59,633 bases of DNA from a virus. Shown here piece after piece: positions 1-5,498 of this stretch. A program made the translations under genes and the position numbers. Each line of letters opens with the position of its first letter. Positions within the stretch are counted from its first letter, which is position 1. The stretch covers positions 1 to 59,633 of the IMG/VR virus record IMGVR_UViG_3300032323_001198, one strand, 5' to 3'. A model generated the notes under the pieces. It searched no databases and was not told the origin of the DNA. It was given only the letters and a program-made list of their open reading frames with translations.

Positions 1-55
1 AAAGTAGTAGGCTTTTAACCTATTAATCAGAGTTCGATTCTCTGTGCCCCTACCA
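1..55 (+). tRNA. tRNA-Lys(TTT), 5' end cut by window edge
   Basis: The anticodon arm (loop CTTTTAA), T arm (GTTCGATTC with a 5-bp CAGAG/CTCTG stem), the 3' acceptor strand and an encoded CCA end at 53-55 are visible. The 5' acceptor and D arm lie outside the window. Anticodon TTT reads Lys AAA/AAG. Confidence 0.85.
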
Positions 56-145
56 TATGAAAACATACTTGATTTTAGACATAGTCTAGATAGTAAGGAC
101 AGAACACCATCCGTTCAATGAGAAAGTTCCAAGTATGTTTCCATA
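56..145 (+). ncRNA. inter-tRNA hairpin element with long closing stem
   Basis: The spacer between tRNA-Lys and tRNA-Met is almost exactly filled by an element whose ends pair: 56-71 with 130-145, 15 of 16 positions, including 11 consecutive pairs. A small inner hairpin (TAGAC-ATA-GTCTA) lies at about 75-87. I see no ORF. It may be a stable RNA of unknown function or a processing stem flanking the tRNAs. T4 also carries stable RNAs of unknown role in its tRNA cluster, but no homology is claimed. Confidence 0.5.
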
Positions 146-146
146 T

Positions 147-221
147 GGTAATGTAGCATAATGGTTGTGCAACACCTTCATACGGTGCCCGGTGTGAGTT
201 CGAATCTCACCTTTACCACCA
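147..221 (+). tRNA. tRNA-Met(CAT), elongator type
   Basis: Acceptor strands 147-153 and 211-217 pair with one mismatch. The anticodon loop is TTCATAC, the T stem is GTGAG/CTCAC and CCA is encoded at 219-221. A normal G1-C72 pair argues against initiator identity. A lysidine-type Ile reading of CAT cannot be excluded. Confidence 0.85.
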
Positions 222-224
222 AGT

Positions 225-442
225 TTGTTGTAAGTGTCAGCAAGAGAACAACACGCTATAGAGGTTTCTTCGAAGGACTGATATAGTAGAAGGCAAATGG
301 GTTCGACTCCCAGAGGATCGGAAGATCCTCGCAGATTGGTTGCTACGCTGGTCCAGTATCCCAAGTGACTTACCGAGTCCTGCCCGGGCTAGTTAATCCA
401 GGTGAATGGTGCCAATAACGATGGTGGCACTACTTGCAACAA
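225..442 (+). ncRNA. large structured inter-tRNA RNA element
   Basis: Most of the 232-nt gap between tRNA-Met and tRNA-Gln is enclosed by an 11-bp stem (225-235 with 432-442, one G-U). Inside are a GC-rich hairpin with a GGAA tetraloop (GAGGATC/GATCCTC, about 314-331), a T-arm-like TGGGTTCGACTCCCA just before it, and a GTGCCA/TGGCAC hairpin near 410-430. No coding frame of note is present. The organisation suggests a structured RNA. Its family is not recognised; large phage RNAs near tRNAs such as GOLLD or ROOL are possible comparisons only. Confidence 0.5.
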
Positions 443-453
443 TTCAATACTGA

Positions 454-527
454 TCGGGTGTAGTGTAATGGTAACACCACAGACTTTGACTCTGTTATTC
501 TAGGTTCGAGCCCTAGCACCCGTGCCA
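454..527 (+). tRNA. tRNA-Gln(TTG)
   Basis: The anticodon stem ACAGA/TCTGT encloses loop CTTTGAC. The T stem CTAGG/CCTAG is perfect and CCA is encoded at 525-527. The first acceptor pair is weak or unpaired, as is usual for Gln tRNAs. Confidence 0.9.
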
Positions 528-533
528 ATCAAT

Positions 534-607
534 GGTGTTAGTAGTGTAGTGGTTGCACAACTGTCTGTGAAACAGTTAGACAGGGTTCGATTCCCGCTTT
601 CACCCCA
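534..607 (+). tRNA. tRNA-His(GTG)
   Basis: The anticodon loop CTGTGAA in stem ACTGT/ACAGT gives GTG. An extra G opposite the discriminator C fits the His G-1 identity element. CCA ends at 607. The acceptor and T stems contain mismatches, so the exact ends carry some doubt. Confidence 0.8.
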
Positions 608-612
608 AACAT

Positions 613-688
613 GCCAACTTAGCAAATGTGGTCATTGCGGCCGCCTGAAGAGCGGTGGAACTTGGTTCGATCCCAAGAGTTGGCACCA
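613..688 (+). tRNA. tRNA-Phe(GAA)
   Basis: A perfect 7-bp acceptor (GCCAACT/AGTTGGC) is present. Anticodon stem GCCGC/GCGGT encloses loop CTGAAGA, the T stem is CTTGG/CCAAG, and CCA is encoded. Confidence 0.93.
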
Positions 689-693
689 TATAT

Positions 694-770
694 CGGTCCT
701 TAACTCAGTTGGATAGAGTGCCTGTCTTCGAAACAGGAAGTCGTGGGTTCGAATCCTGCAGGACCGGCCA
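694..770 (+). tRNA. tRNA-Arg(TCG)
   Basis: The acceptor CGGTCCT/AGGACCG is perfect. The anticodon stem CCTGT/ACAGG encloses loop CTTCGAA. CCA is encoded at 768-770. This is one of three Arg tRNAs in the array. Confidence 0.93.
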
Positions 771-785
771 TTTTAGGAGAATGTT

Positions 786-977
786 ATGAAATCAACCTTG
801 TTTAAAAATAAACTTAATAACGAGCGTTTTGTTTGTGACGATATCCGGCTGACTGAAAACATCGATGGCGTTGAATATATTATTGTACATAGACCCAACG
901 AGCATCGACATTTTAAAATGCGTAAAGATGTTTTAGAAAAAATCAAAGTAACCGATAGTAAAAATAAACCTCTATAA
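786..977 (+). CDS. small conserved-type phage protein, unknown function
   Basis: A 63-residue charged, soluble protein with no recognisable motif, signal peptide or membrane segment. The start is supported by AGGAGA at 774-779, seven bases upstream of the ATG. It sits directly after tRNA-Arg(TCG), and its stop codon overlaps the TATAAATA late-promoter motif that serves the next gene. It could be a small regulator or an inhibitor; nothing in the sequence decides. Confidence 0.75.
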   Translation: MKSTLFKNKLNNERFVCDDIRLTENIDGVEYIIVHRPNEHRHFKMRKDVLEKIKVTDSKNKPL

Positions 978-980
978 ATA
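973..980 (+). promoter_or_regulatory. T4-late-type promoter motif TATAAATA
   Basis: An exact TATAAATA lies 21 bases upstream of the oxygenase ATG at 1002, with GAGGG as ribosome-binding site in between. T4-type phages read such motifs with a phage late sigma factor. Assignment rests on the motif and position only. Confidence 0.6.
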
Positions 981-1001
981 TGTTACTTTGAGGGAATATA
1001 C

Positions 1002-2057
1002 ATGAAGATAAGCAAAATACCAGGTCTAGGACGTTTTGGTGTATATATCGACAATGTCGATTTAAACAACATTTCAGACGAAGAATGGATGGAGATTGGT
1101 AAGATACATTTAGAATCTCTAGTAACAATTATTAGAAACACAGATGTTACTCCTTATAATTATTATAGATTGATAATGAAATGGGGTCCAAGCAGATGGA
1201 ATCGTCCTATTGCTTTCTATAAGAAATATGGAAAGCCTTTAAAAGAATTAGTAATGAATAAAGAACTAGATGAAGAAGATCAACTAGTTTTCGATAATGG
1301 TCGCAGATGGCAATTTGATAAGCGTTGCCCAGGCATGGTCTGTGTAACACCTAAAAAGAATACCCGAGGACAAAGTATGGGTATTTTTGGAGATGGAGAA
1401 TTGCTGTGGCACAGCAACGAATGCGGCGATGTAGCGTTTACTCCCGGAGTAGCATTGTTAGGATATGAAAACGTAGATCAAACTGCTACAGGGTTTTGTA
1501 CCAGTCCAGATTGGTATGAAAAACAATCGGAAAGTTTTCGCAGTGAACTAGATGAAATGATCATTGTTCATAATTATCGTCCAATGGCTATGAGTCCAAT
1601 TGTTATCGAAGATCAAGAAAAGTTTTATAAAAACAATATGGCTCCTGAAAACGATATGAAGGTGCCGCTGATCATACAAAGCCCAGGTGGCATCAAAGGT
1701 GTACACTTAGGTATTAACACCTTTGATAAAATTGAAGGCATGAGTGTAGAAGATAGTAAAAAAATCTTTGACAAAATTCGTAGAGAAATGATAGTGCCAG
1801 AATACTGCTACGATCATTGGTACGGTGGCCGAGACATCTGTTTGTTCGATAACAGTATTACTTTGCACAATAGATCTATTCACGAAAGTATTGGAATCGC
1901 TCCTGAGAGACTAGGACTGCGCATTCAATATGATTTTGATAATCTTACTGGCAAATTTTACGAGCCTTTCTATCAAGAAGAATTCAATGATCTCAAGAAA
2001 GAAAGATTGAATATTCTAGATAAGGCTATGGAAGGTATGCTAATTAAGACTGACTGA
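1002..2057 (+). CDS. TauD/TfdA-like 2-oxoglutarate/Fe(II) dioxygenase
   Basis: A 351-residue protein of the TauD/TfdA type, whose members oxidise small molecules or amino-acid side chains with Fe(II), O2 and 2-oxoglutarate. Seen: LLWHSNE (H137) in the position of the first iron-ligand motif, and a C-terminal DNSITLHNR block (H289) followed by Arg-rich ERLGLR (R303/R307), matching the TauD DNRxxLHR region. The first motif reads H-S-N-E, not H-x-D, so the acidic ligand is uncertain. Start: ATG with GAGGG upstream, preceded by TATAAATA. It overlaps the next gene by one base, so the two are probably co-translated. The substrate is unknown. Confidence 0.75.
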   Translation: MKISKIPGLGRFGVYIDNVDLNNISDEEWMEIGKIHLESLVTIIRNTDVTPYNYYRLIMKWGPSRWNRPIAFYKKYGKPLKELVMNKELDEEDQLVFDNGRRWQFDKRCPGMVCVTPKKNTRGQSMGIFGDGELLWHSNECGDVAFTPGVALLGYENVDQTATGFCTSPDWYEKQSESFRSELDEMIIVHNYRPMAMSPIVIEDQEKFYKNNMAPENDMKVPLIIQSPGGIKGVHLGINTFDKIEGMSVEDSKKIFDKIRREMIVPEYCYDHWYGGRDICLFDNSITLHNRSIHESIGIAPERLGLRIQYDFDNLTGKFYEPFYQEEFNDLKKERLNILDKAMEGMLIKTD

Positions 2058-2683
2058 TGTCATATAAAGTTGTCGAATATTCACCCAAACTAGACCTTAC
2101 GGAATTCTATAAAGAGAATCAACGTCGAGGTCTAGAAAACAATACTAGTCAACAGGCTATGTTTGATTGCTTTCGCAACGAACCACACTGGAACGGTTGG
2201 CTAGTAGAGTATAACAACAGATTCATCGGCGGAGTTTGTATACACAGTTTCGATGATGTCATGGGTCCTAATAGTTACAGAATTTATGCTAGATCCTGCT
2301 TTCATACAGAACTTAGCATGAAGCCAACAGGTTATGTAAAAAGTCATTATACTAATCTACAAAATGTAGGATTACAATTATTCACTCCTGTTTCTATAGA
2401 ATGGGCAGGCATAGATAAAAAATTTTACGGCAGCAGTAATTCAAGAGATGTTGGTTCTGCACAAGTAGTAGATAAAGTTTGGTTTCCAAGATTAGCAGAA
2501 AGAGGAATCTTTACAAGAATTACCGAAGTATTTTACAGAGGTCATTATCAAAATATCTGGGAATTAAATGTTCAAGAGTATTTGAGACAGATAAAAACAG
2601 TACCGCATTGGGATTGCAAATTTCCTGGTGTGGATCTTAGAAAAGAAATGCCTCTGCCGATGGAGCGGTGCCAGGCCTTCTAA
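2057..2683 (+). CDS. GNAT-like phage protein; 3' end overlaps a tRNA gene
   Basis: A 208-residue soluble protein. The central part (about residues 45-75, with RFIGGVCIHSF then a beta-rich SYRIYAR segment) looks like the core of a GNAT acetyltransferase, but the acetyl-CoA loop is not clear, so the family call is weak. It starts on the ATG that overlaps the TGA of the upstream oxygenase. Its last 34 bases lie inside tRNA-Arg(TCT) at 2650-2721, so the final residues (after KEM) are encoded by tRNA sequence. This suggests that an original stop was lost, or that the tRNA recombined into the gene end. Confidence 0.6.
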   Translation: MSYKVVEYSPKLDLTEFYKENQRRGLENNTSQQAMFDCFRNEPHWNGWLVEYNNRFIGGVCIHSFDDVMGPNSYRIYARSCFHTELSMKPTGYVKSHYTNLQNVGLQLFTPVSIEWAGIDKKFYGSSNSRDVGSAQVVDKVWFPRLAERGIFTRITEVFYRGHYQNIWELNVQEYLRQIKTVPHWDCKFPGVDLRKEMPLPMERCQAF

Positions 2684-2721
2684 GCCAGGTTATGGAGGTT
2701 CGAATCCTTCCAGAGGCGCCA
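2650..2721 (+). tRNA. tRNA-Arg(TCT), overlapping upstream CDS
   Basis: The acceptor GCCTCTG/CAGAGGC is perfect, the anticodon loop is CTTCTAA, and CCA is encoded at 2719-2721. The first 34 bases are also the end of the preceding coding region. Confidence 0.88.
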
Positions 2722-2728
2722 AAAACCG

Positions 2729-2757
2729 TTGACAAGTAGACAAATAGATCATATAAT
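2729..2757 (+). promoter_or_regulatory. perfect-consensus sigma70 promoter for tRNA-Leu cluster
   Basis: TTGACA at 2729-2734 and TATAAT at 2752-2757 are separated by exactly 17 bases. Transcription would start near 2764, 20 bases before tRNA-Leu(TAG). Confidence 0.88.
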
Positions 2758-2783
2758 ATAGGCTGTTCAATAGAAATTCAATT

Positions 2784-2866
2784 GCCCTGGTGGTGAAATT
2801 GGTAGACACGCTGGTCTTAGAAGCCAGTGCGCAAGCGTGACGGTTCGAGTCCGTCCTGGGGCACCA
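2784..2866 (+). tRNA. tRNA-Leu(TAG)
   Basis: Class II tRNA with Leu-type D arm (GGTAGACAC), anticodon loop CTTAGAA, a long variable arm and an encoded CCA. Confidence 0.93.
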
Positions 2867-2871
2867 AATAC

Positions 2872-2956
2872 GCGAGTGTGGTGAAATAGGTAGACACAAG
2901 AGACTTAAAATCTCTCGGCTTCGGTCGTGCCGGTTCGATTCCGGCCACTCGCACCA
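2872..2956 (+). tRNA. tRNA-Leu(TAA)
   Basis: Acceptor GCGAGTG/CACTCGC is perfect. Anticodon stem AGAGA/TCTCT encloses loop CTTAAAA. A long variable arm and encoded CCA are present. Confidence 0.93.
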
Positions 2957-2963
2957 AGTTTAC

Positions 2964-3038
2964 GGATCGTTAGCACAGCGGTAGTGCGGCGCCCTTACAA
3001 GGCGTAGGTCGTAGGTTCGATCCCTACACGATCCACCA
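2964..3038 (+). tRNA. tRNA-Val(TAC)
   Basis: Acceptor GGATCGT/ACGATCC is perfect. Anticodon stem GCGCC/GGCGT encloses loop CTTACAA. CCA is encoded. Confidence 0.93.
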
Positions 3039-3045
3039 AATTAAT

Positions 3046-3137
3046 GCCTCTGTAGTTTAATGGTAAAACGGCGGATTTATATCCCGTAAGCAACAGATAA
3101 TTGGTTCATCTGGGTTCGAATCCCGGCGGAGGCACCA
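3046..3137 (+). tRNA. tRNA of uncertain identity, anticodon reads TAT (Ile?), long variable arm
   Basis: Acceptor GCCTCTG/CGGAGGC, D arm, T arm and CCA are clear. The anticodon loop best reads TTTATAT in stem GCGGA/CCCGT (one A-C mismatch), giving TAT. About 20 bases (AGAT...ATCT hairpin) sit in the variable region, a class II trait normally seen in Leu, Ser or Tyr tRNAs, not Ile. If the loop is shifted by one, ATA (Tyr) would be read. Confidence 0.65.
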
Positions 3138-3166
3138 TTGACATACGTTAGAAAAGACTGTATAAT
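3138..3166 (+). promoter_or_regulatory. perfect-consensus sigma70 promoter, leaderless output
   Basis: TTGACA 3138-3143, a 17-base spacer, TATAAT 3161-3166. The next ATG is at 3173, where transcription would be expected to begin, so the mRNA should be leaderless. Confidence 0.88.
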
Positions 3167-3172
3167 AACATT

Positions 3173-3325
3173 ATGAAATTATATGAAGCAACAATAAGAA
3201 CCAAAGACGGTAAAGAATTTAAAGATCGTGTGGGTGCCAATTCTGCTGAAGAAGCAAGAATGCTATTACAGCAAAGGCACGGCCCTAGGGCTGTTCCATA
3301 TGTTCCTCATATGATTCCAAGTTAA
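3173..3325 (+). CDS. 50-residue phage protein, probably leaderless
   Basis: An open frame of 50 codons from the ATG seven bases after a consensus -10 box to TAA at 3323-3325. The product is charged in its first two thirds and ends in a Pro/His-rich tail (AVPYVPHMIPS). No ribosome-binding site fits between promoter and ATG. It resembles other short phage proteins carrying KDGKEF and SAEEAR segments, but no function is recognised. It ends just before tRNA-Ser. Confidence 0.6.
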   Translation: MKLYEATIRTKDGKEFKDRVGANSAEEARMLLQQRHGPRAVPYVPHMIPS

Positions 3326-3326
3326 C

Positions 3327-3416
3327 GGAGAGTGGGCAGGATGGTAATGCAGCGGATTGCTAATCCGTAGATCGTAGTAATACGGTCAGTGGGTTCGACT
3401 CCCACACTCTCCACCA
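3327..3416 (+). tRNA. tRNA-Ser(GCT)
   Basis: Acceptor GGAGAGT/ACTCTCC is perfect. Anticodon stem GCGGA/TCCGT encloses loop TTGCTAA. A long variable arm and encoded CCA are present. Confidence 0.93.
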
Positions 3417-3435
3417 TTTTTACAAAAGGAAAAAA

Positions 3436-3606
3436 ATGAAATCAGGTCCAAACTATAAAATGACTAAACAGTCCAAAAGATTTTTAGCCACTATTGTCGA
3501 TCCTCATAAAAGAGCATTGTTCAAGGCAGGCACTATCCAAGCAGAACTAGCAGCCTTGGTACAGCCTAGAAGAGAAAAAAATCGCAAAGAAGCACCAGCA
3601 GAATAA
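3436..3606 (+). CDS. 56-residue basic phage protein, unknown function
   Basis: An ATG preceded by AAAAGGAAAAA opens 56 codons between tRNA-Ser and tRNA-Ala. The product is Lys/Arg-rich with a central FLATIVDPHKRALF segment and a basic C-terminus (PRREKNRKE). No membrane segment is seen. Small basic proteins inside phage tRNA clusters are common and usually uncharacterised; nucleic-acid contact is only a guess from its charge. Confidence 0.65.
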   Translation: MKSGPNYKMTKQSKRFLATIVDPHKRALFKAGTIQAELAALVQPRREKNRKEAPAE

Positions 3607-3616
3607 GTAATTTACT

Positions 3617-3690
3617 GGGGGATTAGTTAAATGGGATAACAACGGCTTTGCAAGCCGTGATTAACAGTTCGATTCTGTTATCCTCCACCA
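3617..3690 (+). tRNA. tRNA-Ala(TGC)
   Basis: Anticodon stem ACGGC/GCCGT encloses loop TTTGCAA. The acceptor pairs through 3617-3623 and CCA is encoded at 3688-3690. Confidence 0.92.
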
Positions 3691-3695
3691 GAATT

Positions 3696-3769
3696 GCCGC
3701 TTTAGTTAAATGGTATAACAGTTGCCTTGTAAGCATCAATCGTTGGTTCGATTCCATCAAGCGGCACCA
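3696..3769 (+). tRNA. tRNA-Thr(TGT)
   Basis: Acceptor GCCGCTT/AAGCGGC is perfect. The anticodon loop is CTTGTAA. CCA is encoded at 3767-3769. Confidence 0.9.
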
Positions 3770-3785
3770 AGATAACCAAAATGTC

Positions 3786-3813
3786 TTGACAAAGACAAAA
3801 AAGAGTGTATAAT
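3786..3813 (+). promoter_or_regulatory. consensus sigma70 promoter, 16-base spacer
   Basis: TTGACA 3786-3791 and TATAAT 3808-3813. It would start a transcript with a roughly 290-base structured leader before the coding region at 4110. Confidence 0.85.
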
Positions 3814-3820
3814 AAGTTTT

Positions 3821-4109
3821 GTTGTGTAGCAATACACAACCGGCGAGGTAGAAGGTAGATGAGGATAGACACAAGGCTTAGGCTACATGCCTAATCCAAA
3901 CTACATCTGGCAAAGACTCTTGAAAAGTCTACGTGCTTGAGTGATCCGATTTTATCTAATACCCTGTCATTTGCTGATCGGAAATATTCAGGCCTCTGTC
4001 GCCTGTTTATTGAAAGTTGTCAAAGGGTGGACTTGTGAAACCCTGCCTGTCAATTGTCCGGTCTATTACTTGACCTTTTACCAAACCGTTTTTATAAAGA
4101 GAGACACAA
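3821..4109 (+). ncRNA. structured 5' leader or RNA of unknown class
   Basis: Right at the expected transcript start stands a perfect 8-bp hairpin with a GCAA tetraloop (3821-3840). Further hairpins follow: TTAGGC/GCCTAA, GACT/AGTC, CCGAT/ATCGG, CAGGC/GCCTG and AGGGT/ACCCT. Only weak, unlikely reading frames cross it. It may be a regulatory leader of the 190-residue protein or the 5' part of a larger RNA continuing after that gene. No known riboswitch was recognised. Confidence 0.45.
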
Positions 4110-4682
4110 ATGAATATCACACTACGCAAGGCAAACGCAGTTCAAAACAGCATCAATGATGCAGTTAAAAGCATCAAAGTTGAGTTGAATGTAGAACTTA
4201 ACGAGTTTCAAAATATTGAAGAAATCATCAGTAAAGCCAACAATGACCTTGTAAACAATGATGGTCGTAGACAGGCTCTTACTATGGCTCTATACAATAT
4301 TCGAGCCCTCGTAGGTACAGCCAATACCTCTAGCGGTATTGACACAGCATTGGCCAAGGCAGCGTTTATCGATAAGCGTATCAGCCAACTAGAAGAACTA
4401 GCCAAGGCTACAGAGATTACTTCTTTAGAAGTGATCAAAGGTAAACTTGAGAAAATTAAAAATCTCAAAGACGAAGCCCGTAGCCGCATGTTTGGTTACG
4501 GTGACACTGTAACAACATCTGTTCTTGGTAAAGAACAAATCGCTCAGGCCAAGGCAGAAATCCTTAACCTGAAAAAGCAAAAACAAAAACTCAATGACGA
4601 AATTCTTGAGTTGAATATCAAAACTGAGATTCCTCTCAGTGATGATGTAGTCAAGACACTACAAGCAGAAGGACTGCTTTAA
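4110..4682 (+). CDS. coiled-coil phage protein, unknown function
   Basis: A 190-residue, highly helical, charged protein. The C-terminal third (about residues 145-172) is a strong heptad-like Leu/Ile/Lys stretch. No catalytic motif, signal peptide or membrane segment is visible. The ATG is preceded by AAAGAGAGACAC, a plausible ribosome-binding site. It is flanked on both sides by about 300 bases of apparently structured RNA, and the arrangement (promoter, RNA, ORF, RNA, tRNA-fMet) raises the chance that protein and RNA form one unit. It could be an RNA-binding or scaffolding protein; this is inference. Confidence 0.7.
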   Translation: MNITLRKANAVQNSINDAVKSIKVELNVELNEFQNIEEIISKANNDLVNNDGRRQALTMALYNIRALVGTANTSSGIDTALAKAAFIDKRISQLEELAKATEITSLEVIKGKLEKIKNLKDEARSRMFGYGDTVTTSVLGKEQIAQAKAEILNLKKQKQKLNDEILELNIKTEIPLSDDVVKTLQAEGLL

Positions 4683-5000
4683 TAACCCCTGTTACACTTT
4701 TCAGGAAGAAAGTGCGCCATTACCAAGCGATAGAAGGTGCGGTGCTTAGGATCTACCGCAAGGCTCTGTTGGGAGCGACTTGAGAAATCCTAGGTACGAA
4801 CTGTAACGGCTCCAAAAGCAGAATACAGCGGACAGGGTAACAACTCAGTCTAGGGCGGAACGGGAACCGTGGCTAGACACTTTTAAAGAGTAGATTGACA
4901 AGATTTTAACACTCCGGCAAGAGTAACATTATCAAGTCGATTTGCCGATCGAGGGGTCCCATAATCGCCCTTCAGTCTACTCCTTAAAGTTAAGAACAGA
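4683..5000 (+). ncRNA. structured RNA region between coiled-coil gene and tRNA-fMet
   Basis: No gene is visible in these 318 bases, but inverted repeats are dense. The best is a 16-position stem, 4883-4898 with 4972-4987 (15 of 16 paired), enclosing 73 bases with an inner ACTC-CGGCAA-GAGT hairpin. Upstream are a GTCTAG/CTAGAC stem (about 4851-4879) and a CTTAGGAT/ATCCTAGG stem (about 4745-4795). The family is not recognised. Confidence 0.45.
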
Positions 5001-5076
5001 CGCAGAGTGTTAGAAGTGGTATCTGGCAAGGCTCATAACCTTGAGGTCGGTGGTTCGAATCCACCCTCTGCAACCA
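5001..5076 (+). tRNA. initiator-type tRNA-fMet(CAT)
   Basis: Positions 1 and 72 are C and A (unpaired) while pairs 2-7 are perfect, the hallmark of bacterial initiator tRNA. The anticodon loop CTCATAA is identical to that of typical fMet tRNAs, and the stem ends in G-C pairs. CCA is encoded at 5074-5076. Confidence 0.87.
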
Positions 5077-5079
5077 AGT

Positions 5080-5318
5080 TATTGATAGTAGTATAAGGTC
5101 CGAGCAACGATCGAAAGACGATTCTAAGCGGGTGGAACTGCAAAGTTGGTGCATCGTAGGTGCATTGTTGGCTGTAATATGATCAACGGCCTTTTACAGG
5201 GTAAAGGGATTGAACAGTAACGGATTCCATGTTAGGCTGGACTATAGAAGCAGGCGCTGTAATGCCTGGGCGGCCAAGGGTATCGTCCCAAACCAAAACT
5301 TCAGTATTACTATCAATA
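5080..5318 (+). ncRNA. large structured inter-tRNA RNA element
   Basis: The ends of the spacer between tRNA-fMet and tRNA-Arg(CCT) pair over 14 consecutive positions (5080-5093 with 5305-5318, one G-U). The enclosed 210 bases contain a CAGGC/GCCTG hairpin near 5252-5269 and repeated GGTGCAT units near 5149-5166, but no convincing ORF. Size and placement resemble the element at 225-442. It is probably a stable RNA or a processing substrate; the function is unknown. Confidence 0.5.
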
Positions 5319-5324
5319 TTCAAA

Positions 5325-5399
5325 CTCGCTGTAGTTCAATGGATAGAACGGCTCTCTCCTAAAGAGTAGATCCAGGTTCGATTCCTGGTAGCGAGACCA
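5325..5399 (+). tRNA. tRNA-Arg(CCT)
   Basis: Acceptor CTCGCTG/TAGCGAG pairs fully (one G-U). Anticodon stem GCTCT/AGAGT encloses loop CTCCTAA. CCA is encoded. Confidence 0.92.
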
Positions 5400-5420
5400 G
5401 AAGTTAAATAAAAGAATAAT

Positions 5421-5494
5421 GCGGGGTTCGTATAGTGGTAATACCTCAGCCTTCCAAGCTGATGCGGAGAGTTCGATTCTCTTACCCCGCTCCA
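5421..5494 (+). tRNA. tRNA-Gly(TCC)
   Basis: Acceptor GCGGGGT/ACCCCGC is perfect. Anticodon stem TCAGC/GCTGA encloses loop CTTCCAA. CCA is encoded. The next coding region begins only four bases later. Confidence 0.92.
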
Positions 5495-5498
5495 AAAT

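Noticed and set aside
522-716. 64-codon plus-strand ORF across tRNA-His and tRNA-Phe
   Set aside because: It consists of tRNA gene sequence.
4208-4489. Minus-strand ORF of 93 codons inside the coiled-coil gene
   Set aside because: No start signal and hydrophobic low-complexity translation typical of an antisense frame; the plus-strand gene has promoter and ribosome-binding site.
4895-4900. TTGACA resembling a -35 box
   Set aside because: No TATAAT-like element at 16-18 bases; the sequence is part of the 5' arm of a stable hairpin.
3821-5318. Group I or II intron, tmRNA or RNase P RNA
   Set aside because: I looked for the conserved core signatures of these RNAs and did not find them; the tRNA genes around are intact, so no splicing is needed.
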